From NCBI RefSeq assembly GCF_003994235.2, contig NZ_RYFG02000005.1:1-64000 (forward strand): a stretch of 64,000 nucleotides of DNA, given 5' to 3'. Each line of letters begins with the position of its first letter. The stretch's first letter is position 1. Below the pieces are notes generated by a model. That model worked only from the letters and a program-made list of their open reading frames with translations, had not been told where the DNA came from and searched no databases. The position numbers and the translations under genes were made by a program. Origin of the DNA: Candidatus Methylobacter oryzae (GTDB lineage: Bacteria; Pseudomonadota; Gammaproteobacteria; Methylococcales; Methylomonadaceae). Below are positions 17,662-27,887 of this stretch, in pieces.

Positions 17662-18570
17662 TTACGCCTTATTCTCGCCGCCGAATAACTCCAGCAAACG
17701 CGGCAGGAAATTTGCCAATTCCAGCGACATAATCGAAAAATCCACGTCGAACTGTTCGGCTTCAGAGTTAGTGTCGATGTCGGCCACCTGATCCTGGATC
17801 AAATCAAGAAACTTCAAGCGCTTAACGGCCAGGTTTTCATCGATAATAAAAGCCAAACGGTCGGCCCAACTGACGGCCAGCTTGATCACTTCCTTGCCGG
17901 TATCCAAATGATTTTTAATTTCCGGCAGACTCAAGTCGTGGCGCTTGCAGCGGACAATACCGCCTTCTTCTTCGGGCGCGCGCAATTCGCATTCGTCTTC
18001 AATAATAATGTCGTCCGGCGCTTGATTGTTAACTAGCCACTCGGTCATGACTTTAACCGGCTTCTCAATCGTATTGAGCGGAACGGCCGCTAACGAACCC
18101 AGGCATTTACGCAAACAGCTCAGCAAATCCTCGGCCTTCTTGGCAGAAGCCGCATCAACAACCAAAAAACCGCCTTTAGGGTCGATATAAGCGTAAGTCT
18201 TGTTTGAGAACGTGAAAGCCCTGGGCAACAGTTCAAAGATCAGCTCATCCTTCAGCGCGGTGCGTTCTTTTTTGGCTAACTTACGGCCTTGCTGTTCCTC
18301 GGTTTCAGCGATTTTTTCCTGCAACATTTCATTAACGACAGACGCCGGCAGGACTCTTTCTTCTTTTTTCAAGCAGACCATCAAAAAGCCGTTCGCGCTA
18401 TGCACCAATTGCTCGGACGATTTGCCCAGCGGCGACGTCCAGCCAAAAGTAAATTCCTCATGACTGCCGCAAGGACGAAAAGCCATTTGTGCAAGTTTTT
18501 GTTCCAGCTCTGCCGGAGCCAAAGTGAACTCTTCAGTAAGACGAAAAATGCTTAGATTTTTAAACCACAT
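17662..18570 (-). CDS. rdgC: Recombination-associated protein RdgC
   Basis: A 302-residue DNA-binding protein that in E. coli forms a ring around DNA and limits RecA activity. The start MWFKNLSIFRLTE and the motif FSNKTYAYIDPKGGFLVVDAAS-type central strand are typical, as is the length. The C-terminal part ends with the usual LSIxSLELANFLPRLLELFGGE-like tail. It is monocistronic. Confidence 0.95.
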   Translation of the reverse strand: MWFKNLSIFRLTEEFTLAPAELEQKLAQMAFRPCGSHEEFTFGWTSPLGKSSEQLVHSANGFLMVCLKKEERVLPASVVNEMLQEKIAETEEQQGRKLAKKERTALKDELIFELLPRAFTFSNKTYAYIDPKGGFLVVDAASAKKAEDLLSCLRKCLGSLAAVPLNTIEKPVKVMTEWLVNNQAPDDIIIEDECELRAPEEEGGIVRCKRHDLSLPEIKNHLDTGKEVIKLAVSWADRLAFIIDENLAVKRLKFLDLIQDQVADIDTNSEAEQFDVDFSIMSLELANFLPRLLELFGGENKA

Positions 18571-19085
18571 GTGCGATGGAACCCTTGTAAATAAAATGGT
18601 CGGGCATTATCGCAAATTTGGCGGAGTACAAATAAATTTTGTGCGTCTCAAATAGGGTGATGAATGGAATACGGTTGCTAAGAATACGGTCATTAATAAC
18701 TTTCGGATATGGAGCGGATAAAATTTTTCCGTTCGCGTTGAGCCTTCGACTACGCTCAGGGCTAAAGGCCTTATCGAAGCCTGTCATGAGCTTGTCGAAG
18801 GATTAGCACGGAACGGCTTGACTATAGCAGACTAATGCGGGGCGAAAAATGCCCCCGCATCTGCTACCGCCTATTTTACAATCAAGCGATTGCACTGGTT
18901 TTATGTCCGCAAGAGAGTGAAAGAAATCACACGGCGATACTACTCATGAGTGAAGGCAAATAAAGCGAGTCATGATTATTATTTTTTGAGAAGTAGATCA
19001 AAGAAAACGCATAAAGAATATTGAGGCTGACTTTGATATGTTAGATTGGCAATAAACAATTATTTTAGGCGTTAGGATAATATTT
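18571..19085. other. Gap upstream of the RHS gene
   Basis: Between two divergent genes. It holds one imperfect inverted repeat at 18729-18816, listed separately. The right half is AT-rich and probably carries the RHS promoter, but I see no convincing boxes. Confidence 0.4.
18729..18816. repeat. Dispersed inverted repeat (CTTCGAC type)
   Basis: CCTTCGACTACGCTCAGGGC at the left faces GAGCTTGTCGAAGG at the right, with CCGTTC and GAACGG at the ends. This CTTCGAC-with-CTCAGG style is common for intergenic repeats in many Proteobacteria. Confidence 0.65.
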
Positions 19086-22000
19086 ATGGTACTGTTGCAG
19101 TTCTACGGCAAAGACATCCATTCAGGTAATAAAACTACGATTGTTCGTTGGCGCTTATCGGCTTGTACGATTATGTGGTTATTTATATTGGCTTTTTTAA
19201 GCCACCCAGTTTTGGCGGAAGATGCCGGGGTTTATGGTCCTGTGCAATTTACCCGTAGCACCGGTAAACCGGAGCGAGTCCAGCAAACCGTCGCCGTGAC
19301 CAATCCCGCCGCCTCCTACCTGCTTCGTATCGTCAATGGCGGCCAGCAAGGAACGGCTCAAACCGGCAAAGCGGTCAGTTCTGGAACTCTGTATTGGAAC
19401 GGTAGTTGGGTAGCAGGTCCTTCCAATTTTAACCAGAAAATCACGACCCTGACTGTTCCCGTCCTCGCACGCGCATCCAATACCTTAACGGTCGAATTGC
19501 AAGGCAAGCCCGGCAGCAGTATCACCGTGCAATTGCTGCGCGGCAACCAAGCGCCGATTGCCCACGCCGGCAACGACCAAACACTTTACGTCGGCGACGC
19601 GGCCAAACTCGACGGCAGCGCCTCGACCGACGGCAATGGCGACGCCTTGAGTTATCGCTGGCGAATCACCGACAAGCCGGCAAACAGCCTCAGCCAGCTC
19701 AGCGACAACACCGCGATGCGCCCTGAATGGCCGATTGACGCCTACGGCCATTATCAGGCAGAGCTAATTGTTAACGATGGTTTTGTGGATAGCGTTCCGG
19801 ACACCGTCGCCATCGATACCCGCAACTCCGCGCCGGTTGCGAACGCCGGCGCGGACCAGCGCGCCTTCGTCGGCACGACTGTCGTGTTCAACGGCGGTTT
19901 GTCGCACGATGTCGACGGCAACACCTTGAGCTACCGCTGGAGCTTGGTTGAAAACCCCAGCGATAGCAGCGCCGCACTGGTGGATGATCGCCTCCAGCAA
20001 TGCCGTATCGCGATCGACAAGCCCGGCCATTATGTTGCCCAACTGATCGTTAACGACGGCGAGCTGGACAGCGAAGCCGACCTGGTCGCTATCGATACCG
20101 ACAATTCCAAACCGGTCGCCAATGCCGGGCCGGACCAAGCCGATAAAACCGTCGGCATTCCGGTGGAACTGGACGGCAGCCTGTCTTCCGACGTCGACGG
20201 CGATGCGCTGACTTATATCTGGTCCTTACTGCATCAGCCGGCGGGCAGTAGCGCCGTGATCCAGCAAGCCGACCAGGTTAAAGCCGCCTTTACGCCCGAT
20301 AAAACCGGCGATTATGTCGGCCAACTGATTGTCAGCGACGGCCAACTGGCCAGCGATCCGGCTACGGCGCTGGTGACCGTATCCGCCGTAGCGACGGTCA
20401 ATCATCCGCCGAAAATCACCACCAGCCCGGTATTGACCGCAACCGTGGGCAGTCTCTACAGTTACGACGTGAATGCCGCCGACCCGGATAACGATACGCT
20501 GACTTATAGTCTTAGCGTCTATCCTTCCGGCATGACCGTCAATGCGCAAAGCGGCCTGATCAACTGGACGCCGGAAACCGGTCAAACCGGCGCTCAGGCC
20601 GTTAACGTCACCGTCAGCGACGGCAAAGGCGGCAGCGATAGCCAAAGTTTTACCGTAACGCCGACAGTTGTCTCCACGCCGGTGCTTCCCCCTGATCCTG
20701 CCGGCATCGCGCCCAAGAACGATCCCACTGTTGCGACCACCGTGTCGGCTTCGTCCGAGTTCCTGTATACCGGCAGCAATCCGATCCAGACCGGCGTGAC
20801 GCCCGGCACGATTGAAGCCAAACGCGCGGCAGTGATTCGCGGCAAAATCTTGGATAAGCAAAATAATCCGTTGTCTGGCGTAACGATCACAATCAAAAGT
20901 CATCCGGAATTCGGCCAGACTTTGAGCCGGGCGGATGGTATGTTCGATATGGCCGTGAATGGCGGCGGATTGTTGACCGTCAACTATGGAAAAGCCGGTT
21001 ACTTGCCGGTTCAGCGTCAAATCCTTGCTCCTTGGCAGAATTACGCCTTTGCTGAGACCGCAATCCTGATTCAACAAGACGCCAACGTTACCACCATCAA
21101 TTTGAACGACAATACCCAGAATTTTCAAGTAGCTCAGGGCAGCCAAATCACCGATCAGGATGGCGTCCGGCAGGCTACGTTACTGATTCCAAAAGGCACC
21201 CAGGCACAGATTTATAACCCGGATGGCAGTACAAAATCCATTACCACACTCAATCTTCGCCTGACCGAATATACCGTTGGCGCAAACGGTCCTGAATCGA
21301 TGCCCGGCCCTTTGCCGCCCAGCAGCGCCTATACCTACGCCTTCGAAATGAAAGCGGACGAGAGCGACGTCAAAGTCGACGGCAAGGATGTGTTATTCGA
21401 CAGACCGGTACCGTTTTACATCGACAACTTCCTGAGTTTTCCGGTCGGCACCATTGTCCCGGTGGGCTACTACGATCGAGCCAAAGCGGCTTGGATACCT
21501 TCCGACAACGGCAAAGTCATCAAGATTTTCGCCATCAATAACGGCGTCGCCGACATCGACAGCGACAACGACAACCTGGCGGACAATGCCGCCAAATTAT
21601 CGGCTTTAGGCATTACCCTTGAAGAAAGAACCCAGCTTGCCAGCCTTTACCAAGCCGGCAAAACGCTGTGGCGGGTACAAGTTACGCATTTGTCCACCTG
21701 GGATTGCAACTGGCCCTACAAAATGCCGGACGATGCAGTGCAACCGAAAAACTCGCCGCCCGTGGTTGACAAAAAAGTGGATGATCCCTGTGAAGTCGCA
21801 GGCTCCATTATCGAATGCGAAAATCAGGTGTTGGGCGAAACCCTGCCGATCGCCGGTACGCAGCACAGTCTCAACTACCGTAGCGCCAGAGTACCGGGTA
21901 GAAAGACCAATACCATTCAGATTCCGGTAAGCGGGGCTACGCTCCCGAGTTCGCTAAAGCGGATTGACCTGATTGTGGAAATCGCGGGCCGCCGCTTTGA

Positions 22001-25000
22001 GCAAAGTTTTCCGCCGGCACCGAATCAAACCGCTTCGATTGAATGGGATGGATTTGATGCGTTTGGCCGCCCGGTTCAGGGGACGCAACCGGCGGTCATC
22101 AAGATTGGCTATGCTTACCCCATGTTCTATGCCACCCCGGCGGAGGTATCGGCCGCCTTCGGGCGTTTTTCGGGCGTGATGATTGATGGTGGTGAAGCGC
22201 GCCAGGAATTACGGATATGGCAGGAACAGACTGCACGGTTGGGAACATGGACTAATCGTAGCGCTAACTTGGGCGCATGGAGTCTGAATGAACACCACGC
22301 CTACGATCCAATTAATCGAGTACTCTATCAAGGAGATGGTCGTCAGCGTAGTTCAATAAACACAGCCGCTAGCACTATCATCAAAACTATAGCTGGTAAT
22401 GGGTTTGCTAAGTTTAGCGGTGATGGGGGACCTGCTACTCAAGCTACCCTTTCTTTGCCTATGGGTACCACAGTTGGACCAGATAATAGTTTATATATTA
22501 GTGACAGTTATAATCATAGAATTCGTCGAGTAAACCCAAACGGCATTATCACTACTGTAGCAGGTAATGGTACTCGAGGGTTCAATGGCGATGGCGGGCT
22601 AGCGGTTAATGCGATGTTAAACATTCCAAGAGGAATTGCTATCGCAGCAGATGGTAGCTTATATATAAGTGATACTGAAAATCATAGAATTCGCCGGATA
22701 GGTCCTGACGGCATTATCAGCACTGTAGCGGGTAATGGAACGCAGGGTTTCAGCGGCGATGGTGGGCTTGCATCCCAAGCTTCAATTAATCAGCCTTATA
22801 ATATCGCGCTCGGATCAGAAGGCAGTTTGTATATCAGCGATTGGGGTAATCATAGAATTCGTCGCGTTGATCCAAACGGTATTATTTCCACGGTCGCAGG
22901 TAACGGAAATTATGGATTCGGTCTTGGAGATGGTGGATTAGCAACTCAGGCAGTAATTGGGGCACCGGACGGGATTGTATTAGGGAAAGATGGTAGCTTG
23001 TACATCAGTCACGATGCTGGAGACCAAGCTTCAGGCATAATCCGTCGGGTAACTCCGGATGGCATTATCACTACAATAGCAGGGGACGGATCACAATACA
23101 GCATCGGTGAAGGTGAGATAGCTACCAAAGCTTGGCTTATGCCTACTAGCGGTATAGCGATGGCGGCAAATGGTAATTTATATATCTGTGATAGTAATAG
23201 GATTCGCCAAATAAGTTCATCGGGCATTATAACTACAGTCGCGGGCAAGGCTAATGTCTTAACATCAGGTGGTGACTTGATATCTGGATTCAGCGGTGAT
23301 GGCGGGTTTGCGACACAAGCATTACTTGATTCGCCCACTAGTATCGCATTCGGAAATGATGACAGCTTCTATATCAGTGATGCCGGTAACCATAGGATTC
23401 GCCAAGTTTCTTCTACATTGCCTGGTTTTAGCTCTGAAGAAATTGCAATTCCTTCGGAAGACGGCTCAGAACTTTACCGCTTCGATGCCACAGGCCGCCA
23501 TTTGTCCACGCTAAACGCGCTGACCGGTGCCGCGCTGCTCAGTTTTAGCTACGATGCGGAAGGCCGTCTCAGCCAAATCACCGACGGCGACGGCTTAGTC
23601 ACCCACATCGAACGCGATGCGTTGGGTAATCCAAGTGCCATCGTCGCGCCTTTCGGCCAACGCACCACCCTGTCGTTGGATGCAAATGGCTATCTCGCCA
23701 AAGTTACCAACTCCGCCGGCGAAAGCCACGAAATGGCTTACTCGGCCGACGGCTTGCTGACGTCGTTTAAAGACCCCAACGGCCATAGCTCCACGTTTAC
23801 CTACGATACCTTAGGCCGCTTGTTGACCGATACCAACGCCATCGGCGGCGTCTCCTTGTCCCGTACCGGCTTGGCTGACGGCCATATCGCGACGGTGACT
23901 AGCGTACTGAATCGGGTCACAGCCCATGCGGTGCGCAACCTCAGCACCGGGGACCGGGAACGGCAACACACCCAGCCGGATAACACCACGTCGACGACAC
24001 TGGAAAAAACCGACGGCACCGTGATCACCACTGAAGCGGACGGTACCGTGGCCACGTTGCTCAAAGGCCCCGACCCGCGCTTTTCGATGCTGTCATCTAT
24101 CGCCAAAAGCCTGCAAATTAGTACCGGCGGCTTGACCGCCAATCTGGCTAATCAACGCAACGCCGTGCTGGCTGATCCGAACAAGCCGTTCACTCTGACG
24201 ACACTGACGGACTCCGTCACTGTCAACGGTCGCACCCAGACCACCGTCTACGATGCCGCCAGCAAGACCTTCACCGCCACCAGCGCTGCAGCCCGGAAAA
24301 GTAAGGCGGTGATCGACAGCTTGGGCCGTGTCACCCAAACGCAAACTACCGGCTTACTGGTCGTCAACAATACTTACGACTCCCAAGGCCGTCTGTCCAC
24401 TCTCACCCAAGGCAGCGGCGCCGACGAACGCTTAATCAGCGTTGCCTACAACCCGCAAGGCTATCTCGACAGCGTCACCGACCCGGTCGGGCGTCAAGTC
24501 AAATACCAATACGACCTGGCCGGAAGGGTGACCAAGCAGACCTTGCCGGACAACCGCGAAATCGTGTTTAGCTACGATGCCAACGGCAACCTGACCTCAC
24601 TATTGCCGCCCGGCAGACCCGGACACAACTTTACTTACACGCCGGTCAACCTAACCGAGTCTACCGTGCCGCCGGATGTCGCGGCAGGTACCAACAGCAC
24701 CCTGTACCGTTACAACCTCGACAAGCAATTGACCCAGGTACAGCGCCCCGACGGCCAGTCGATAGACTACAGCTATGATAGCGCCGGGCGCACTGGCAGC
24801 ATTACCGTTTCCGAAGGCAACTACAGCTATAGCTACAACCCAACGACCGGCAAACTCGCCGGTATCACCACGCCGGATGGGCTAGGACTGAATGTCACCT
24901 TTAGCGGCGCCTTGCCGACCCAGACCAACTGGACAGGAATCGTAACCGGCAGCGTCGACAAAACCTATGACAACGACTTCCGCGTTAGTACCGTTAGCGT

Positions 25001-26534
25001 GAACGGCGCCAACCCGTTCAGCTACCAGTACGACAACGACAGCCTGCTGACGGTGGTTAACAACGCTACTCTCGGCATCAACTTCACTCTGACGCGTGAC
25101 GCCCAGAACGGCTTGCTGACCGGCACTGTCCTCGGCAGCCTGACCGATAGCTACAGCTACAACGGCTTCGGCGAAGTCAGTCAATATGCAGCGAAATACG
25201 CAACGTCAGACCTGTATAAAACCAGTTTCAGCCGCGACAAGCTGGGGCGAATTACGCAAAAAGTAGAAACGACAGGCGGCAACAGCAATACCTACGACTA
25301 CGCTTACGACATTGCCGGGCGTCTGGCCGAAGTGAAACAAAACGGCATCGTGCAGTCCAGTTACGGCTACGACAGCAACGGCAACCGCACCGACCTGAAC
25401 GGCGTACTGGTTGCCCATTACGACGCCCAAGACCGGCTGCTCGACTACAACAACGCGACCTATGACTACACCGCCAATGGCGAACTGAAAACCAAGACCG
25501 TCGGTACTGCGGTGACACGCTACAGCTACGACGTGCTGGGCAACCTGAGACATGTCACCTTACCCAACGGCAGCGCCATCGACTATATTATCGACGGCCA
25601 AAACCGGCGCATCGGAAAAAAGCGCAACAACGTGCTGGAACAGAGCTTCCTGTACCAGGATCAACTCAAGCCGATTGCCGAACTGGACGGCAACAACCAA
25701 ATCGTCAGCCGTTTCATCTACGCCACCGGAGCCAACGTGCCGGACTTCATGATAAAAGGCGGCGCGACTTACCGCATTATCAAGGATCATCTCGGCTCTC
25801 CCCGGCTGGTCGTCGATATTGTCAGCAACACCGTCATCCAGCAGTTGGATTACGATGTCTGGGGCAAGGTCATCCAGGACAGCAACCCCGGCTTCCAGCC
25901 GTTCGGCTATGCCGGCGGACTGTACGACCGCGATACCGGGCTGGTACGATTCGGGGCCAGGGATTATGATGCGGAAACCGGGAGGTGGACGGTTAAAGAC
26001 CCGATTGGGTTTGGGGGCGGGGATACTAATTTGTATGGCTATGTTCTAAATAACCCGCTGAGGTATATCGATCCTAAAGGGTTAGATGTCATGGTAATCA
26101 CTGGCGGGGTAAATGATGGTAGCCCGAATGTTTTTGGTCATGTCGCAAGTGCGATTGAGGGTTACGGCATGGCTAGCTATGGAAACGACACAAATTTAGG
26201 GAGTTCTGTTAGTGATTACCTTGCAAGTCAAAGTGATAAACGTGTTCAGCAAGTTACTATCATTCCTACTACTCCCGTGCAGAATGCTGCTGCAATAGCA
26301 TTCATCAATAGTAGTCACCCTAAAAAAAATGATGTTGGTATATTTGATAATTGTGCCGTTCGGACAAATCAGATTCTTAATGCTGCAGGAGTTACTACAA
26401 GTGGCATACCGTTTCCAGGTGGAACCGCAAGAGATGTGCAATCGATTCCAGGAGCAACAACTTACATCATTCCACAAGATGGAATTATTCCGGCACCTTT
26501 ACAGAACGCTATTCCAAAATTCAATCCCCAGTGA
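19086..26534 (+). CDS. Secreted RHS protein with PKD, NHL repeats and a C-terminal tip
   Basis: A 2482-residue polymorphic-toxin-type protein. A signal peptide ends after VLA near residue 44. Three PKD/K319-like beta domains (GNDQ, GADQ, GPDQ starts) cover about 160-450, followed by a cadherin-like domain and a carboxypeptidase-regulatory-like domain near 580-650. Six NHL-type repeats (TVAGNG, FSGDGG, YISD, HRIRR) span about 1098-1445. YD repeats fill about 1470-2300, ending in the RHS core YGYVLNNPLRYIDPKGLD near 2318-2335. The last 148 residues are the variable tip, with His2352 in FGHVASA and Cys2423 in DNCAVRTNQIL. This His-then-Cys order resembles permuted NlpC/P60-like peptidases, which is inference. 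It could act on neighbours or in adhesion. Confidence 0.85.
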   Translation: MVLLQFYGKDIHSGNKTTIVRWRLSACTIMWLFILAFLSHPVLAEDAGVYGPVQFTRSTGKPERVQQTVAVTNPAASYLLRIVNGGQQGTAQTGKAVSSGTLYWNGSWVAGPSNFNQKITTLTVPVLARASNTLTVELQGKPGSSITVQLLRGNQAPIAHAGNDQTLYVGDAAKLDGSASTDGNGDALSYRWRITDKPANSLSQLSDNTAMRPEWPIDAYGHYQAELIVNDGFVDSVPDTVAIDTRNSAPVANAGADQRAFVGTTVVFNGGLSHDVDGNTLSYRWSLVENPSDSSAALVDDRLQQCRIAIDKPGHYVAQLIVNDGELDSEADLVAIDTDNSKPVANAGPDQADKTVGIPVELDGSLSSDVDGDALTYIWSLLHQPAGSSAVIQQADQVKAAFTPDKTGDYVGQLIVSDGQLASDPATALVTVSAVATVNHPPKITTSPVLTATVGSLYSYDVNAADPDNDTLTYSLSVYPSGMTVNAQSGLINWTPETGQTGAQAVNVTVSDGKGGSDSQSFTVTPTVVSTPVLPPDPAGIAPKNDPTVATTVSASSEFLYTGSNPIQTGVTPGTIEAKRAAVIRGKILDKQNNPLSGVTITIKSHPEFGQTLSRADGMFDMAVNGGGLLTVNYGKAGYLPVQRQILAPWQNYAFAETAILIQQDANVTTINLNDNTQNFQVAQGSQITDQDGVRQATLLIPKGTQAQIYNPDGSTKSITTLNLRLTEYTVGANGPESMPGPLPPSSAYTYAFEMKADESDVKVDGKDVLFDRPVPFYIDNFLSFPVGTIVPVGYYDRAKAAWIPSDNGKVIKIFAINNGVADIDSDNDNLADNAAKLSALGITLEERTQLASLYQAGKTLWRVQVTHLSTWDCNWPYKMPDDAVQPKNSPPVVDKKVDDPCEVAGSIIECENQVLGETLPIAGTQHSLNYRSARVPGRKTNTIQIPVSGATLPSSLKRIDLIVEIAGRRFEQSFPPAPNQTASIEWDGFDAFGRPVQGTQPAVIKIGYAYPMFYATPAEVSAAFGRFSGVMIDGGEARQELRIWQEQTARLGTWTNRSANLGAWSLNEHHAYDPINRVLYQGDGRQRSSINTAASTIIKTIAGNGFAKFSGDGGPATQATLSLPMGTTVGPDNSLYISDSYNHRIRRVNPNGIITTVAGNGTRGFNGDGGLAVNAMLNIPRGIAIAADGSLYISDTENHRIRRIGPDGIISTVAGNGTQGFSGDGGLASQASINQPYNIALGSEGSLYISDWGNHRIRRVDPNGIISTVAGNGNYGFGLGDGGLATQAVIGAPDGIVLGKDGSLYISHDAGDQASGIIRRVTPDGIITTIAGDGSQYSIGEGEIATKAWLMPTSGIAMAANGNLYICDSNRIRQISSSGIITTVAGKANVLTSGGDLISGFSGDGGFATQALLDSPTSIAFGNDDSFYISDAGNHRIRQVSSTLPGFSSEEIAIPSEDGSELYRFDATGRHLSTLNALTGAALLSFSYDAEGRLSQITDGDGLVTHIERDALGNPSAIVAPFGQRTTLSLDANGYLAKVTNSAGESHEMAYSADGLLTSFKDPNGHSSTFTYDTLGRLLTDTNAIGGVSLSRTGLADGHIATVTSVLNRVTAHAVRNLSTGDRERQHTQPDNTTSTTLEKTDGTVITTEADGTVATLLKGPDPRFSMLSSIAKSLQISTGGLTANLANQRNAVLADPNKPFTLTTLTDSVTVNGRTQTTVYDAASKTFTATSAAARKSKAVIDSLGRVTQTQTTGLLVVNNTYDSQGRLSTLTQGSGADERLISVAYNPQGYLDSVTDPVGRQVKYQYDLAGRVTKQTLPDNREIVFSYDANGNLTSLLPPGRPGHNFTYTPVNLTESTVPPDVAAGTNSTLYRYNLDKQLTQVQRPDGQSIDYSYDSAGRTGSITVSEGNYSYSYNPTTGKLAGITTPDGLGLNVTFSGALPTQTNWTGIVTGSVDKTYDNDFRVSTVSVNGANPFSYQYDNDSLLTVVNNATLGINFTLTRDAQNGLLTGTVLGSLTDSYSYNGFGEVSQYAAKYATSDLYKTSFSRDKLGRITQKVETTGGNSNTYDYAYDIAGRLAEVKQNGIVQSSYGYDSNGNRTDLNGVLVAHYDAQDRLLDYNNATYDYTANGELKTKTVGTAVTRYSYDVLGNLRHVTLPNGSAIDYIIDGQNRRIGKKRNNVLEQSFLYQDQLKPIAELDGNNQIVSRFIYATGANVPDFMIKGGATYRIIKDHLGSPRLVVDIVSNTVIQQLDYDVWGKVIQDSNPGFQPFGYAGGLYDRDTGLVRFGARDYDAETGRWTVKDPIGFGGGDTNLYGYVLNNPLRYIDPKGLDVMVITGGVNDGSPNVFGHVASAIEGYGMASYGNDTNLGSSVSDYLASQSDKRVQQVTIIPTTPVQNAAAIAFINSSHPKKNDVGIFDNCAVRTNQILNAAGVTTSGIPFPGGTARDVQSIPGATTYIIPQDGIIPAPLQNAIPKFNPQ

Positions 26535-26551
26535 CGATTGGATAAAGAAAA

Positions 26552-26914
26552 ATGACTATCAAAAAATATTGTATTGCGGGTTGGATTAGTAAAAAAGTGT
26601 TAACGTGGTTGTTGCTTTTAAGTCCTGTTTTGTATGTGGCTACATGTTCTTATATCTCTGAAAATAAGTCAGCTGCGTTTGAACTTATAAAAGTGGGTGA
26701 TACAAAAAATACGGTTATTGATAGATTAGGGAAACCTTCACACATCGAACAATCAGGCATTTTGTTTTCCCGATATGCAACACATCAGTGCAACGACCCA
26801 TGTGTCGAAAGGTTGTGGTTTGAAAATCCGTTAATTCTTGGGATAGAAGCTTGGTCATTTGAAATAGATAAAAATGGCAAAGTGATAAATAATAGTCATT
26901 GGGTATCACCATAA
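26552..26914 (+). CDS. Small SmpA/BamE-like protein, candidate immunity
   Basis: A 120-residue protein with an N-terminal hydrophobic helix (about 12-32) and then FELIKVGDTKNTVIDRLGKP, the opening of the SmpA/OmlA (BamE-like) fold that many small periplasmic proteins share. A Cys at 32 follows no good lipobox. It starts 17 bp after the RHS stop and has the same AT-rich composition as the RHS tip, which is the usual place for an immunity gene. The immunity role is inference from position. Confidence 0.6.
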   Translation: MTIKKYCIAGWISKKVLTWLLLLSPVLYVATCSYISENKSAAFELIKVGDTKNTVIDRLGKPSHIEQSGILFSRYATHQCNDPCVERLWFENPLILGIEAWSFEIDKNGKVINNSHWVSP

Positions 26915-26956
26915 GAGGGTGTAAACGCAGACGGGGTCAGCCCGGTAGGGCCGTAG

Positions 26957-26981
26957 GGCGGATTCGCGCTAGCAATCCGCC
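26957..26981. repeat. REP-like hairpin
   Basis: GGCGGATT and AATCCGCC are separated by 9 nt. It lies just after the candidate immunity gene. Confidence 0.6.
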
Positions 26982-27047
26982 ATGATCGGGATGATCAAAG
27001 TTGCTCCTCGCTCGGATTTTCCAAGCGGAGATTTTTTATGTTCGATA

Positions 27048-27090
27048 AATAACAGGGGCAGGGTAAACTTAATTTCTGCCCCCTGTTATT
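27048..27090. repeat. Inverted repeat at the edge of an RHS fragment
   Basis: AATAACAGGGGCAG at the left pairs with CTGCCCCCTGTTATT at the right, with one extra base and a 14-nt AT-rich loop. It abuts the RHS fragment and may mark a recombination joint. Confidence 0.6.
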
Positions 27091-27221
27091 GGGCTATCTC
27101 GACAGCATCACCGACCCGGTCGGGCGGCAAGTCAAATACCAATACGACCTGGCCGGAAGAGTCACCAAGCAGACCTTGCCGGACAACCGCGAAATCGTGT
27201 TCAACTACGATGCCAACGGAG
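27090..27221 (+). pseudogene. RHS core fragment duplicated from the upstream gene
   Basis: About 130 bp nearly identical to 24460-24590 of the large RHS gene, encoding the YD-repeat part with YLDSITDPVGRQVKYQ and KQTLPDNREIV. It has no start, no toxin and is bounded by repeats on both sides. Confidence 0.8.
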
Positions 27222-27317
27222 AATCAATGGGGTCAAATTAAATTGATTTTTTATAGCGAGAGGCGGTGATCGAAAATCGGCTCAATTTAAAATCAATTCA
27301 ATCTGACCCTATTGATC
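27222..27317. repeat. REPIN (paired inverted REPs)
   Basis: AATCAATGGGGTCAAATTAA begins the left arm, and the right arm reads in reverse complement GATCAATAGGGTCAGATTGA. Both continue into ATTGATTTT. The arms are about 40 bp apart. A third single copy is at 28197, next to the RAYT gene, whose family is known to mobilise such elements. Confidence 0.75.
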
Positions 27318-27439
27318 CACAGTCATCCCCTATTCCAGAGAGGGTGCCAACAGAGCCTGGTTCGTTACCGGGCGGCTCTACAGGTGCACCTACGACTGAT
27401 ACTGGTGTTTGGATTTCATCACCTGGGCCTACTAATTAA
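27318..27439 (+). pseudogene. Orphan effector C-terminal tail
   Basis: An open frame without start, ending at TAA 27437-27439, reads IPERVPTEPGSLPGGSTG and then TDTGVWISSPGPTN. Low-complexity Pro/Gly/Thr tails like this end many RHS tips. It lies directly before the orphan secreted protein, so the pair looks like the end of a lost RHS tip plus its immunity gene. Confidence 0.5.
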
Positions 27440-27443
27440 AGCT

Positions 27444-27887
27444 ATGACTATGATGCCTAGAAAAAATTTTGTTCATTCTTTTTTTATAATGCTTGTGGTG
27501 CTTATATCCTCTATATTTTCGGCACCTGCAATTGCCGATCAATCAGTTCTCTACCAAAGCGTAAAAGCTGAACAGAAGTGGAATGAGTCGCGGAGTAAAT
27601 CATTGATTATAAAAGATAACGAGGTGGATTCTCCTTATTTAATTGAAAAAAATGAGCTGTATTTGATTATTCAAGCTACTAGAACTAAATGGTTTTTGTA
27701 CGTTGAAGTTGATCAGCCAGAATGGGACGAAAGTAAGATTCAGTCTTTGATAAAAGAGCATCCTGATTTAGTAAAGTTTTTCCCTAATCCCCTAGCCCTC
27801 AATGGTGGTGTGATGTGGATTGCCACAGCTGCGACTACAGGGGGGGAATTAATACTTATGTTTATACAATCTTCTGAAATACACTGA
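27444..27887 (+). CDS. Orphan secreted protein, C-terminus likely replaced
   Basis: From ATG 27444 a 147-residue protein with a clear signal peptide (FIMLVVLISSIFSAPAIA) and a mature part of mixed alpha/beta character (WFLYVEVDQPEWDESKIQSL). A longer in-frame start at 27312 would run through the REPIN and is rejected. From about 27842 the frame reads out of phase through an RHS core fragment, so the last 15 residues (ELILMFIQSSEIH end) are probably not original. It is best seen as a displaced immunity gene of a former RHS tip. No family is recognised. Confidence 0.5.
   Translation: MTMMPRKNFVHSFFIMLVVLISSIFSAPAIADQSVLYQSVKAEQKWNESRSKSLIIKDNEVDSPYLIEKNELYLIIQATRTKWFLYVEVDQPEWDESKIQSLIKEHPDLVKFFPNPLALNGGVMWIATAATTGGELILMFIQSSEIH

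Noticed and set aside
19086-26534. Many long minus-strand frames opposite the RHS gene
   Set aside because: They follow from the gene's GC-rich codon pattern and repeats, with no family features.
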